A stretch of 64,000 nucleotides of DNA from Luteococcus sp038433155 (GTDB lineage Bacteria > Actinomycetota > Actinomycetes > Propionibacteriales > Propionibacteriaceae): contig NZ_JBCDMW010000022.1 of assembly GCF_038433155.1 (NCBI RefSeq), positions 62,001-126,000 on the forward strand, read 5' to 3'. Of this stretch, positions 40,514 through 50,458 are shown one piece after another; the first letter of the stretch is position 1; each line of letters starts with the position of its first letter. Below the pieces are notes generated by a model that ran no database searches, was not told the DNA's origin, and saw only the letters and a program-made list of their open reading frames with translations. The translations under genes and the position numbers were made by a program.

Positions 40514-41596
40514 ATGGCGACACTCGTCGTACTCGGCTCCGGCATCATGGCCACCGCGCTGGCCACCCCCTTCACCGACAACGGCCACCAGGTCCGCCTG
40601 GTCGGCACCCACCTGGACCGGGAGATCATTGACTCCATCCAGAAGACCGGCATCCACCCCAACCTGCAGCTCCCGGTGCCCGAGGGCACCGAGGCCTACC
40701 AGCTCGAGGATGCCGCCAAGGCCTTCGAGGGCGTCGACCTGGTGATGAGCGGCGTCAATTCCTTTGGTGTCGAATGGGCCGGGGAGCAGCTGGCCACCCT
40801 GCTGCGCCCCGGGATGCACGTGATGGCGCTGGCCAAGGGCCTGCGGGCCGATGACGAGGGCAACTTCGAGATCCTGCCCCAGGTGCTGGCCAACCAGGTG
40901 CCCGAGGAACTGCGCAACCAGGTCACCTGGTCCGCGATCGCCGGGCCGTCGATCGCCGGCGAGGTGGCCGTGCACCGGCACACCTGCGTCACCTTCACCG
41001 GCGAGGACCGCAAGACCCTTGAGATGTGGCGCGACCTCTTTCAGACCGACTACTACCACGTCTGGCTCAACACGGACTTCAAGGGCATCGAGCTGATGGC
41101 CGCCACCAAGAACTGTTATGCCTTCGGCGCCGGCTTCATGCACGGCACCCTGCAGCGCCTGCAGGAGGAGAAGGTTGCGGGCTGGGACAGCCCCTACGTC
41201 AATTTCAACTACGGTGCCGCGATCTTCGGCCAGGCCTCGATCGAGATGCAGGAGTGGCTGAAGCTCCTGGAGTGCGACCCGCAGACCGTGATGGGCATCG
41301 CCGGCATCGGCGACTGCTTCGTCACGTCGATGGGCGGGCGCAATGTGAAGGTGGGCACCCTGGTGGGCACCGGCCTGACCTTCAGCGAGGCCAAGGCCAA
41401 GATGCCCGGGGTCACCCTGGAGGGTGCCACCTGCATCGTCGTCGTGGGCAAGGCCCTCAAGGCCCTGACCGAGCGCGGCGTCGTGCCCCCGGAGCAGTTC
41501 CCGCTGCTGCGCCACCTGTATGAGGTGGTGGGCGAGGACCAGCCGGTCAACGTCCCGTGGGAGAAGTTCTTCGGCTCCGACGGCGCCGGACGCTGA
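40514..41596 (+). CDS. NAD(P)-dependent glycerol-3-phosphate dehydrogenase family protein
   Basis: 360 aa. N-terminal Rossmann motif VLGSGIMATALATPFTDNGH (about 5-24), SAIAGPSIAGEVA and the catalytic-region lysine in ATKNCYAFGAGF match the GpsA fold. GpsA makes sn-glycerol-3-phosphate for membrane lipids. Several segments (SGVNSFGVEWAGEQL, TFSEAKAKMPGVTLEG) differ from standard GpsA, so a divergent paralogue is possible. AAAGGAA precedes the ATG. A TCACA-N5-TGTGA palindrome lies upstream (about 40364-40378). Confidence 0.85.
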   Translation: MATLVVLGSGIMATALATPFTDNGHQVRLVGTHLDREIIDSIQKTGIHPNLQLPVPEGTEAYQLEDAAKAFEGVDLVMSGVNSFGVEWAGEQLATLLRPGMHVMALAKGLRADDEGNFEILPQVLANQVPEELRNQVTWSAIAGPSIAGEVAVHRHTCVTFTGEDRKTLEMWRDLFQTDYYHVWLNTDFKGIELMAATKNCYAFGAGFMHGTLQRLQEEKVAGWDSPYVNFNYGAAIFGQASIEMQEWLKLLECDPQTVMGIAGIGDCFVTSMGGRNVKVGTLVGTGLTFSEAKAKMPGVTLEGATCIVVVGKALKALTERGVVPPEQFPLLRHLYEVVGEDQPVNVPWEKFFGSDGAGR

Positions 41597-41617
41597 CCCC
41601 ACCGCACGCTCGGGGCC

Positions 41618-41662
41618 GAGCTTGTCGAGGCCCTGAACCCGACGGCCGAGCTTGTCGAGGCC
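41618..41662 (+). repeat. Two direct copies of the dispersed GAGCTTGTCGAGGCC repeat
   Basis: Identical 15-mers at 41618-41632 and 41648-41662, each preceded by GGCC and 30 bp apart, fill the gap between the convergent GpsA-family and fhs genes. Confidence 0.85.
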
Positions 41663-41668
41663 TCGGGA

Positions 41669-43375
41669 TCAGAACAGCCCGACGATCTCCCCGTGTTCGT
41701 CGATGTCTATCCGTTCGGCGGCGGGGTGCTTGCCCAGGCCGGGCATGGTGCGCATCTCGCCGCAGATGGCGTAGACATAGCCCGCCCCGGCAGCCAACCG
41801 GACCTCCCGCACCGGCAGCGTCCAGCCCGACGGGGCGCCGCGCAGCTTCGGGTCATGGGAGACCGAGAGGTGGGTCTTGGCGATCACCACGGGGAAGTGA
41901 CCAAAGCCCAGTTCCTCGAAGTGCGCCAGGTCCTTGCGGGCCTGCGGCAGGATCTCGACGCCGGCCGCGCCGTAGACCTCGGTGGCCACCTTGGTGATCT
42001 TGGTGACCAGGGGGTCCCGCTCGTCATAGGTGTAGCGGAAGTCCGTCGGCTCCGCGCACGCCTCCTCCAGCACCCGGGCCAGTTCCTCGGCCCCGGCGCC
42101 ACCGTCCACGACGTGGGTGGAGGCGGCCACCCGGGCCCCCGCCTCCTCGGCCACCCGACGAACGGCCGCGATCTCATCCTCGTGGTCGGTCGGGAAGACA
42201 TTGATCGCCACCACCGGGGCCACCCCGAAGCCACGCACGATCTCGATGTGCTTCTTCAGGTTGTCGGCGCCGGCCAGCACGTCGTCGGGGCTGTCGGCCA
42301 GCATTCCCGGCGGCAGCGGCTTGCCGGCCACCACCCGGAAGCGCCCGGAATGGGCCTTCAGCGCCCGCACCGTGGTGACCAGCACCGCGGCATCGGGGCG
42401 CAGCCCGGAGACCCGGCACTTGACGTTGAAGAAGCGCTCCGCGCCCATGTCGGCGCCGAAGCCGGCCTCGGTGAGCAGGTAGTCGGCCGTCTTGATCCCC
42501 ACCTGGTCCGCGATCACCGACGAATTGCCGGTGGCGATGTTGCCGAAGGGCCCGGCGTGGATCAGCACCGGGGTGTTCTCCGTGGTCTGCATCAGGTTGG
42601 GCTTGATGGCCTCCCGCATGATCACGGTCATGGCCCCCGCGGCCTTCAGGTCCTCGGCGGTGACCGGTTGCCCCTCGACGGTGTAGCCAATCACGATCCG
42701 GCCCAGCCGCTCGCGCAGGTCCTGCAGGGAGGTGGCCAGCGCCAGGCAGACCCCCACCTCGCTGGCGGCGGTGATGTCGAAGCCGGCCTGCCGGGGCACC
42801 CCGTCCAGCCGGGCCCCGAGCCCGACGATCACATTGCGCAGCGCGCGGTCATTCATGTCGATCACCCGGCGCCAGCTGATGGAGTGCGGATCGATCCCCA
42901 GCTCGTTGCCGTGGTACAGGTGGTTGTCGATCATCGCGGCCAGCAGGTCGTGGGCGGCGGTGATGGCGTGGAAGTCCCCGGTCAGGTGCAGGTTCAGGGT
43001 CTCCATCGGCACCACCTGGGAGTAACCCGCCCCCGCGGCGCCACCCTTCACCCCGAAGGTGGGGCCCATCGACGGCTGCCGCAGCGCCAACATCGAACGC
43101 CTGCCCAGCCGGGCCAGCCCCTGCGCCAGCCCCACCGCGGTGGTGGTCTTGCCCTCCCCCAGCGGGGTCGGGGTGATCGCCGTGATCACGACGTACTTGG
43201 CGTTGGGCTGCTGGGCCAGGTCATCGATGGTACCCAGCCCGATCTTGGCCACGTGCGGACCGTAGTTCACCACCCGGCCGGCGTCGATGCCGGCTCGGGT
43301 GGCCACCTCCTGGATCGGGTCCAGGCGGGCGGCACGGGCAATTTCCAGGTCCGAGGGCAGATGATTTGTCGTCAC
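41669..43375 (-). CDS. fhs: Formate-tetrahydrofolate ligase
   Basis: 568 aa. P-loop-like TPLGEGKTTT (about 70), RQPSMGPTFGVKGGAAGAGYSQ split across about 100-121, and the C-terminal PGLGKHPAAERID are characteristic. It makes 10-formyl-THF from formate and ATP, feeding purine and one-carbon metabolism. The GTG at 43375 (VTTNHLPSD) gives family length; GTGs five or six codons upstream are alternatives. Monocistronic, divergent from the CapA-like gene. Confidence 0.96.
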   Translation of the reverse strand: MTTNHLPSDLEIARAARLDPIQEVATRAGIDAGRVVNYGPHVAKIGLGTIDDLAQQPNAKYVVITAITPTPLGEGKTTTAVGLAQGLARLGRRSMLALRQPSMGPTFGVKGGAAGAGYSQVVPMETLNLHLTGDFHAITAAHDLLAAMIDNHLYHGNELGIDPHSISWRRVIDMNDRALRNVIVGLGARLDGVPRQAGFDITAASEVGVCLALATSLQDLRERLGRIVIGYTVEGQPVTAEDLKAAGAMTVIMREAIKPNLMQTTENTPVLIHAGPFGNIATGNSSVIADQVGIKTADYLLTEAGFGADMGAERFFNVKCRVSGLRPDAAVLVTTVRALKAHSGRFRVVAGKPLPPGMLADSPDDVLAGADNLKKHIEIVRGFGVAPVVAINVFPTDHEDEIAAVRRVAEEAGARVAASTHVVDGGAGAEELARVLEEACAEPTDFRYTYDERDPLVTKITKVATEVYGAAGVEILPQARKDLAHFEELGFGHFPVVIAKTHLSVSHDPKLRGAPSGWTLPVREVRLAAGAGYVYAICGEMRTMPGLGKHPAAERIDIDEHGEIVGLF

Positions 43376-43497
43376 AGGAAGAGTCAACACCACCTGCTGC
43401 GGCGGCGCACCCGATTGGCGCCAGAATCTGCATGGCTCCTCAGGCCACCGACGCGGGACAGCAGAACAAGTGACCCACTGTGGATCGAGAATGCAGC

Positions 43498-44685
43498 ATG
43501 AAACCTTGCCGGGCGCTGGCCATCGCCACCAGCGCCGTCCTGATCTCGGCCTGCACCCCCGAAAGCCCCGCACCACACCAGACCCCCACGGCCCAGCGGC
43601 TGACCAGCAGCCCCACACCCCACCGGACACCCGACGCGGCACCCGTCACGGCCACCGTCGTGATGAATGGCGATCTGCTCTGGCACAACACGCTGTGGTT
43701 CGGCGCCCGGGAGGATGCCAACCGGGCCGGCCGCCGGGGCCCCGACGACCTGGACTTCCTGCCCACCCTGAGCGCCATTGGCCCGATGGTGAGCAGCGCT
43801 GACCTGGCGATCTGCCACAACGAGGTTCCCGTGGCCCAACCGGGTGGCCCCTACCGGTCCTATCCCCAGTTCTCCGCCCCACCGCAGACTCTGGAAGCGG
43901 TGAAGGGGCTGGGCTATGACCTGTGCACCACCGCCTCCAACCACAGCCTCGACCAGGGCTACGCCGGCCTGAAGAACACGCTGGACCGGATGGACGCCGT
44001 CGGCCTCGCCCATGTCGGGACGGCCCGTAGCCAGCACGAGGCCGAGGCCCCCACGATCATCACCACCAAGGGTGGCGTGCGGATCGCCGTGGTGGAGGGT
44101 GCCTATGGCACCAATGGCATCCCGCTGCCCAACGGCAAGCCCTGGGCCTGGACCGGCCTGGCGGCCCCGGTGCTGCTGCAGCGGGCCCGGGCCGCCCGGC
44201 AGAGAGGTGCCAACATCGTCCTGGTCGCGATCCACGGCGGTGACGAATACTCCTCCCGGCCCAACCGGCAGCAGACTGACCTTGCCCGGGTGCTGACGGC
44301 CTCCCCGGACGTCGACCTGGTCTACGGCCACCACGCCCACGTGGTGCAGCCCATCACCACGGTCAACGGCAAGTGGGTGGTCTTTGGGTTGGGCAACCTG
44401 GTGGCCCAGCACCGCACCGACGTGCCCCGGGGGCAGGAAGGAATCACCACCCGGTTCACCTTCGCCCGCAAGCCCGACGGCCGCTTCGCGGTCACCGCCG
44501 CCTCCTACTTCCCCACCCTGGTGACGCACTACCGGCCGGGTTCCCCCGCGCGCGTGCTGTTGGTCAACCAGCGCCTGGCCAAGCTGTCGGCCGGCCCCGA
44601 GCGCACCCGGCTGGTGGAGGCCGCACGCCGGACGGCGGCCGCCGTCCGCCTGTTGGGTGGCACCGACGGGTTGCGGGAGGGTTGA
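43498..44685 (+). CDS. CapA family (poly-gamma-glutamate synthesis-like) lipoprotein
   Basis: 395 aa. Signal peptide with lipobox LISAC (Cys19), then a Pro/Thr-rich linker (about 22-50). The CapA calcineurin-like metallophosphatase domain follows with MNGDLLWH, HNEVP, ASNHSLDQG, AIHGGDEYS and YGHHAHVVQP as probable metal ligands. Membrane-anchored and extracellular. CapA homologues occur in capsule export and in unrelated surface roles; no capBC genes are near. ATG 43498 is chosen because it begins the signal peptide directly. Confidence 0.88.
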   Translation: MKPCRALAIATSAVLISACTPESPAPHQTPTAQRLTSSPTPHRTPDAAPVTATVVMNGDLLWHNTLWFGAREDANRAGRRGPDDLDFLPTLSAIGPMVSSADLAICHNEVPVAQPGGPYRSYPQFSAPPQTLEAVKGLGYDLCTTASNHSLDQGYAGLKNTLDRMDAVGLAHVGTARSQHEAEAPTIITTKGGVRIAVVEGAYGTNGIPLPNGKPWAWTGLAAPVLLQRARAARQRGANIVLVAIHGGDEYSSRPNRQQTDLARVLTASPDVDLVYGHHAHVVQPITTVNGKWVVFGLGNLVAQHRTDVPRGQEGITTRFTFARKPDGRFAVTAASYFPTLVTHYRPGSPARVLLVNQRLAKLSAGPERTRLVEAARRTAAAVRLLGGTDGLREG

Positions 44686-44751
44686 GGACCAGCGACAGCC
44701 CGCACCGCGCACGCGCGGGCGGGCCGGGCCGGGCCGGTGGTTGGCAGCGGC

Positions 44752-45591
44752 TCAGTCGGCCAGCGGACCGAAGGGCAGCCCCCGGGCGGCCAGCTCGGCC
44801 TCGCCACCGTCCAGTTCGGTCAGCACCCACAGCCCCTTCTTGGTGACCGTGACGGTGTTCTCCCAGTGGGCGGCCCAGCTGCCGTCGTGGGTGACCACGG
44901 TCCACTCGTCGTCCAGGGTGACGGCATCCTCGCTGCCGGTGGTGACCATCGGCTCGATGGCCAGCACCAGGCCCTCCACCACCTTGGGGCCGCGCCCCGC
45001 CTTGCCATAGTTGGGAACGTCCGGCGGCTGGTGCATCGCCGTGCCGATCCCGTGGCCGGTGTACTCGCGCACGATGCCGTAGTCGACGCCGTGGGAGAGG
45101 ATCGACTTCTCGATGGCGTGGGAGATGTCGCCCACCCGGCCACCCAGCCGGGCGGCGCCGATCCCGGCCCACATGGACTCCCGGGTGATCTCGCTCAGCC
45201 GCCGGTGTTCCGCGCTGACGTCGCCCACCAGGAAGGTGCGGGCGGCATCCCCGTGCCACCCGTCGACGACGGCACCGAAGTCGATGCTGACGATGTCGCC
45301 GTCGGCCAGCTTCCGCTCATTCGGGATGCCATGCACGATCTGCTCGTCGACGGAGATGCAGGCCACCGCGGGATAGGGCGGGTAGCCCCATTCGGCGCCG
45401 TAGTTCAGGAAGTTCGACGTGGCCCCGGCCTCGGCCAGCATCTCACGCGCGATCCCGTCGAGCTCGCCGGTGGTGACACCGACGTCGATCCGGCGACCCA
45501 GCTCGTCCAGGATCCTGGCGACGACCAGACCGGCCCGCCGCATCTGCTTGAGCTGGTCCGGCTTCTTGAGCTCGATCCCGCGGGAGAACAT
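44752..45591 (-). CDS. map: Methionine aminopeptidase, type I
   Basis: 279 aa. The five metal ligands lie in IDFGAVVDGWHGDAARTF (two Asp), GHGIG (His), AIEPMV (Glu) and HWENTVTV (Glu). It removes N-terminal Met from nascent proteins. It overlaps the adk stop by one base (TGATG). Last gene of secY-adk-map. Confidence 0.96.
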   Translation of the reverse strand: MFSRGIELKKPDQLKQMRRAGLVVARILDELGRRIDVGVTTGELDGIAREMLAEAGATSNFLNYGAEWGYPPYPAVACISVDEQIVHGIPNERKLADGDIVSIDFGAVVDGWHGDAARTFLVGDVSAEHRRLSEITRESMWAGIGAARLGGRVGDISHAIEKSILSHGVDYGIVREYTGHGIGTAMHQPPDVPNYGKAGRGPKVVEGLVLAIEPMVTTGSEDAVTLDDEWTVVTHDGSWAAHWENTVTVTKKGLWVLTELDGGEAELAARGLPFGPLAD

Positions 45592-46162
45592 CACTTGGAG
45601 GCGATGGAGTCGATCGCGGCGAAGATCCGCTCGGCCACCTCGTCCACGGTGCCCTCGCCGTCCACCCGGACCAGCAGCTTGCGCTCTTCGTAGATCGCCA
45701 GCAGCGGGGCGGTCTCCTCGCGGTAGACCTCCATCCGGCGGCGGATGGTCTGCTCATTGTCGTCCGCGCGGCCCTCGATGGCGGCCCGCTTGACCAGGCG
45801 GTCGATCAGGGTCTCCTCGTCGGTGTCCAGGCACAGCACGCAGTCCAGGTGACGCTTGGCGTCCTCCAGGATGATGTCCAGCGCCTCCACCTGCTCGGTG
45901 GTGCGCGGGTAGCCGTCCAGCAGCCAGCCATTGGCGGCGTCGGGCTCCAGCAGTCGCTTGGCGACGACGGCGGTGGTGATCACGTCGGGGACGAACTCAC
46001 CACCGCTGATCAGCTGGTCCACCCGCTGGCCCAGCGGCGTCTTGGCGGCGATGTTGGCGCGGAAGATGGCGCCCGTGCTGACGGCAGGGATGCGGTAGTG
46101 GTTGGCAATCAGCTTGGCCTGGGTGCCCTTGCCGGCGCCCGGGGCGCCCATGATCAGCATTC

Positions 46163-46166
<4 letters not shown>
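45591..46166 (-). CDS. adk: Adenylate kinase (short-LID form)
   Basis: 191 aa. P-loop GAPGAGKGTQ (8-17), LLDGYPRT in the core, and a short LID without the zinc-binding insert (KRAAIEGRADDNEQTIRRR). It interconverts AMP, ADP and ATP. The GTG overlaps the secY stop by four bases (GTGA). Confidence 0.97.
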
Positions 46167-47479
<1,313 letters not shown>

Positions 47480-47568
47480 GAAGGCGAACTCTCTTCGATC
47501 GTTCTTCGTGGGGCACGGGTGCCGTCACGGGCTCGGGGTGTCACCCACGCACGGCGGGCAGCCGCGCC

Positions 47569-47574
47569 AGCCTA
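47569..47574 (-). promoter_or_regulatory. Candidate secY-adk-map -10 box (TAGGCT)
   Basis: Minus-strand TAGGCT preceded by TTGA (extended -10-like), giving a leader of about 85 nt. The -35 is weak. Confidence 0.45.
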
Positions 47575-47813
47575 TCAAGCGGCTGTTCACTTCCCCACAT
47601 CCGTGCGGACGGCGGAACCCCGGAACTCGGACGCGCGGCATGGTGACGCGCTGCGGGCCCACCCGCATTCCATAACAGTTTGGTGTCGGTCCGGTCGGCG
47701 GCATTCCCTTCAGTGGTCAGGACGGATAGCTTTTGGCCACCGCGTGCCGGCCGGGACCGCACCGTTGCAGCCGGCCGACGCGCGCCCCAACCGGGTCTGA
47801 TCCCCCCAAACAG

Positions 47814-48029
47814 GAGGCACGACATGCGAGCACGACGCTCCCTCGCCATTGCCGCGCTGGCCACCTCCCGGCCAATCCCCCGTCGGGTTGCCGCTTCCAC
47901 ACCCGCTGCTGGAAGGCCACCGAACTGTGCCGCACGAAGGTCCCCGAGCTGGTGGCGCAGCCGGACGGCGCCGGCCAGCACGCCAGCGCCTGCCACCACG
48001 CCGAGCTGCGCCAGGTGGTCCCGGTCTGA
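47814..48029 (+). pseudogene. Relic of an oligopeptide ABC-transporter operon (fused gene ends)
   Basis: A perfect AGGAGG (47814-47819) precedes ATG 47824, which encodes MRARRSLAIAALATS, the start of a secreted-protein signal peptide. From 47871, one frame over, the sequence encodes ANPPSGCRFHTRCWKATELC followed by PELV and ASACHH before a TGA at 48027. That is the conserved C-terminal oligopeptide/dipeptide (Opp/Dpp) ATPase motif. The remains therefore look like the 5' end of a binding-protein gene joined out of frame to the 3' end of an ATPase gene. Confidence 0.8.
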
Positions 48030-48041
48030 TCCCAGGCACTC

Positions 48042-48119
48042 CCACAACAAATGCGGCAGGTCAGTTGTCCAAGGGCCTTTCGGAGCCCTTGGACAACTGA
48101 CCTGCCGCATTTGTTGTGG
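48042..48119. repeat. 78-bp perfect dyad element, copy B (35-bp arms)
   Basis: Arms 48042-48076 and 48085-48119 are exact reverse complements over 35 bp with an 8-nt loop (CTTTCGGA). It is homologous to copy A at 17687-17765. It starts 12 bp after the stop of the transporter relic. Confidence 0.95.
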
Positions 48120-48239
48120 TTGCCTACGCACCACTCGCCATCTTCTGGAAGCTCCGCCCTCCTGCCGGCTCTCCCAAGCCACCCGACGCGAAAGGGGCGG
48201 TACCCCCGAAGTGGTACCTCCCCGTTCGTCAGGCAGGGA

Positions 48240-48680
48240 TCACAGCTCCGTGACGGAGCCCCCGGCCTTCTCGATCTTCTCCTTGGCCGAGCCGGTGAAC
48301 GCGTCGGCGCTCACCTGGACGGCAACCTGGATGTCGCCATTGCCCAGCACCTTCACCAGGCGGCCCTTGCGGACGGCGCCCTTGGCCACCAGGTCGTCGA
48401 CGCTCACGGCGCCGCCTTCCGGGAACAGCTCGGCGATGGTGTTGACATTGACAACCTGGTACTCGGTCCGGAACGGGTTCTTGAAGCCCTTGACCTTCGG
48501 CAGACGCATGTGCATCGGCATCTGGCCGCCCTCGAAGTTCTCGGGGACGTTCTTCCGGGCGCCCGTACCCTTGGTACCGCGGCCCGCGGTCTTGCCCTTG
48601 GAGCCCTCACCACGACCCACGCGGGTCTTGGCGGTCTTGGCGCCGGGGGCAGGACGCAGGTGATGAACCTTCAACGCCAT
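48240..48680 (-). CDS. rplO: Ribosomal protein uL15
   Basis: 146 aa. The N-terminal LRPAPGAKTAKTRVGRGEGSKGKTAGRG region and FEGGQMPMHMRLPK are L15 signatures. Last gene of the spc-type block here; it follows rpmD by 1 nt. Confidence 0.97.
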   Translation of the reverse strand: MALKVHHLRPAPGAKTAKTRVGRGEGSKGKTAGRGTKGTGARKNVPENFEGGQMPMHMRLPKVKGFKNPFRTEYQVVNVNTIAELFPEGGAVSVDDLVAKGAVRKGRLVKVLGNGDIQVAVQVSADAFTGSAKEKIEKAGGSVTEL

Positions 48681-48681
48681 G

Positions 48682-48864
48682 TCACTCAACCTCTTCCACA
48701 GCAACCAGGTGCTGCACGGTCTTGACCATTCCGCGAATCTCGGGACGGTCCTCCTTCACGACGACATCGCCGATCCGCTTGAGACCCAGCGTACGCAGGG
48801 TGTCGCGCTGGTTCTGCTTGCCGCCGATGCTGGACTTCTTCTGGGTCACCTTCAGGCGTGCCAT
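48682..48864 (-). CDS. rpmD: Ribosomal protein uL30
   Basis: 60 aa: the short bacterial L30 (KVTQKKSSIGGKQNQRDTLR, GLKRIGD, GMVKTVQHLV). One-base overlap with the rpsE stop (TGATG). Confidence 0.97.
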   Translation of the reverse strand: MARLKVTQKKSSIGGKQNQRDTLRTLGLKRIGDVVVKEDRPEIRGMVKTVQHLVAVEEVE

Positions 48865-49478
48865 CAGTGAGCCACCTCCTCCTTGCGAGCCTTGAGCAGG
48901 GCGGCGGGGGCAACGTCCTCGACGGACTTGCCGCGACGCTTCGCGATCTGCTCCGGCTCCTCCAGGCTCTGCAGCGCCTCAACGGTGGCGTGCACCACGT
49001 TGATGGCGTTGGGCGAGCCCAGGGACTTGGCCAGCACATCGTGCACGCCAGCGCACTCCAGCACGGCGCGCACCGAGCCACCGGCGATGACACCGGTACC
49101 GGGCGAAGCCGGACGCAGCATCACGACACCGGCAGCCTTCTCGCCCTGCACGGGGTGCGGGATGGTGCGCTGGATCAGCGGCACCTTGAAGAAGTGCTTC
49201 TTGGCCTCCTCGACGCCCTTGGCGATTGCCGCGGGCACCTCCTTGGCCTTTCCGTAGCCGACGCCCACGGTGCCCTCGCCGTCGCCCACCACAACCAGTG
49301 CGGTGAAGCTGAACCGGCGGCCACCCTGGACCACCTTGGCGACGCGGTTGATCGCAACCACGCGCTCCAGGTACTGCGACTTCTCTTCCTGCTGCTGGCG
49401 GTTGTTGCCTCGACGGTCCTCACGACCCCGACGCTCGCCGCCTCCTGCACCGCCACCGCGGCGCTGAGTTTCACTCAT
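48864..49478 (-). CDS. rpsE: Ribosomal protein uS5
   Basis: 204 aa. An Arg/Gly-rich N-terminal tail (about 1-32) is followed by the double-stranded-RNA-binding-like S5 domain (YLERVVAINRVAKVVQGGRR) and GSPNAINVVHATVEAL. It is a 30S fidelity protein. Confidence 0.98.
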   Translation of the reverse strand: MSETQRRGGGAGGGERRGREDRRGNNRQQQEEKSQYLERVVAINRVAKVVQGGRRFSFTALVVVGDGEGTVGVGYGKAKEVPAAIAKGVEEAKKHFFKVPLIQRTIPHPVQGEKAAGVVMLRPASPGTGVIAGGSVRAVLECAGVHDVLAKSLGSPNAINVVHATVEALQSLEEPEQIAKRRGKSVEDVAPAALLKARKEEVAH

Positions 49479-49501
49479 CGTCTTTTGCCTTTCAGTCGTG
49501 A

Positions 49502-49891
49502 TCAGAACCCGAGGCCAGCCTCGCGCGCGGCGTCAGCCAGCGCGGCGATGCGGCCGTGGTACTTGTTGCCAGCGCGGTCAAAGACCACGTTCTCGATGCC
49601 GGCGGCCTTGGCGCGCTCGGCGATCAGCTCGCCGACCTTCGCGGCCTTGGCCGACTTGTCGCCCTGTGCACCGCGCACGGTAGCCTCCATGGTCGAGGCC
49701 GACGCCAGGGTGTGACCCTGCACGTCGTCGATGACCTGGACGCCGATGTGACGGGCGGAGCGGGTGACGACCATGCGCGGACGCTCGGCCGAACCGTGGA
49801 TCTTCTTGCGGCCCCGGCCCTGACGACGCAGACGCGACGCGGTCTTGGGGGCCAGTCCCTTGCGGACTCCCAGAGAGATACCCATGGTCAC
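49502..49891 (-). CDS. rplR: Ribosomal protein uL18
   Basis: 129 aa (127 if ATG 49885 is used). RPRMVVTRSARHIGVQVIDD and VFDRAGNKYHGRIAALADAAREAGL identify L18, the 5S rRNA binder. The GTG at 49891 overlaps the rplF stop (GTGA). Confidence 0.97.
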   Translation of the reverse strand: MTMGISLGVRKGLAPKTASRLRRQGRGRKKIHGSAERPRMVVTRSARHIGVQVIDDVQGHTLASASTMEATVRGAQGDKSAKAAKVGELIAERAKAAGIENVVFDRAGNKYHGRIAALADAAREAGLGF

Positions 49892-50430
49892 TTACCAGCC
49901 TTTCCGACCTTGCGGCGAACCTGCTCGCCGGCGTAACGCACACCCTTGCCCTTGTACGGCTCGGGCTTGCGGAGCTTGCGGATGTTGGCCGCAACCTCAC
50001 CCACGACCTGCTTGTCGATGCCCTGGACGCTGAACAGCGTGGGCTTCTCGACGGCGAAGGTGACACCCTCGGGCGCGTCGATGACCACCGGGTGGGAGAA
50101 GCCGAGCGCGAACTCGAGCTGCTTGGGACCCTTGGCCATGACGCGGTAGCCGACGCCAACGATCTCCAGCTTCTTCTCATAGCCCTCGGTGACGCCGATG
50201 ACCATGTTGTTCACCAGGGTCCGGGTCAGGCCGTGCAGGGACCGGCTGGTGCGCTCGTCGTCGGGACGAGCCACCTCGAGCTGGCCTTCTTCGTTCTTCG
50301 AAATCTTGATGGGCTCAGGAACGACGTGGGTCAGGGTGCCCTTGGGGCCCTTCACCTCGACATTCTGGCCGTCGAGCTTGACCTCAACACCGGACGGGAC
50401 GGTGATCGGGAGCTTGCCAATGCGTGACAT
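49888..50430 (-). CDS. rplF: Ribosomal protein uL6
   Basis: 180 aa. MSRIGKLPITVPSGVEV and the C-terminal signature PEPYKGKGVRYAGEQV are universal L6 features. It lies near the GTPase centre of the 50S subunit. Confidence 0.98.
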   Translation of the reverse strand: MSRIGKLPITVPSGVEVKLDGQNVEVKGPKGTLTHVVPEPIKISKNEEGQLEVARPDDERTSRSLHGLTRTLVNNMVIGVTEGYEKKLEIVGVGYRVMAKGPKQLEFALGFSHPVVIDAPEGVTFAVEKPTLFSVQGIDKQVVGEVAANIRKLRKPEPYKGKGVRYAGEQVRRKVGKAGK

Positions 50431-50458
50431 TCAAATTCTCCTTATCAGTCTCGTCGGG

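Larger units (their letters stand above)
47480..48239. other. 760-bp insertion scar between rplO and secY
   Basis: It contains, in order, the secY leader and promoter (minus), unassigned sequence, the oligopeptide-transporter relic (47814-48029, plus) and the 35-bp perfect inverted repeat (48042-48119). No complete gene is present. In most actinobacteria rplO and secY are nearly adjacent. Confidence 0.8.

Noticed and set aside
47680..48663. 327-codon open frame through the rplO-secY gap into rplO antisense
   Set aside because: It crosses the perfect palindrome and runs antisense to rplO. Only the relic signal-peptide start within it is meaningful.
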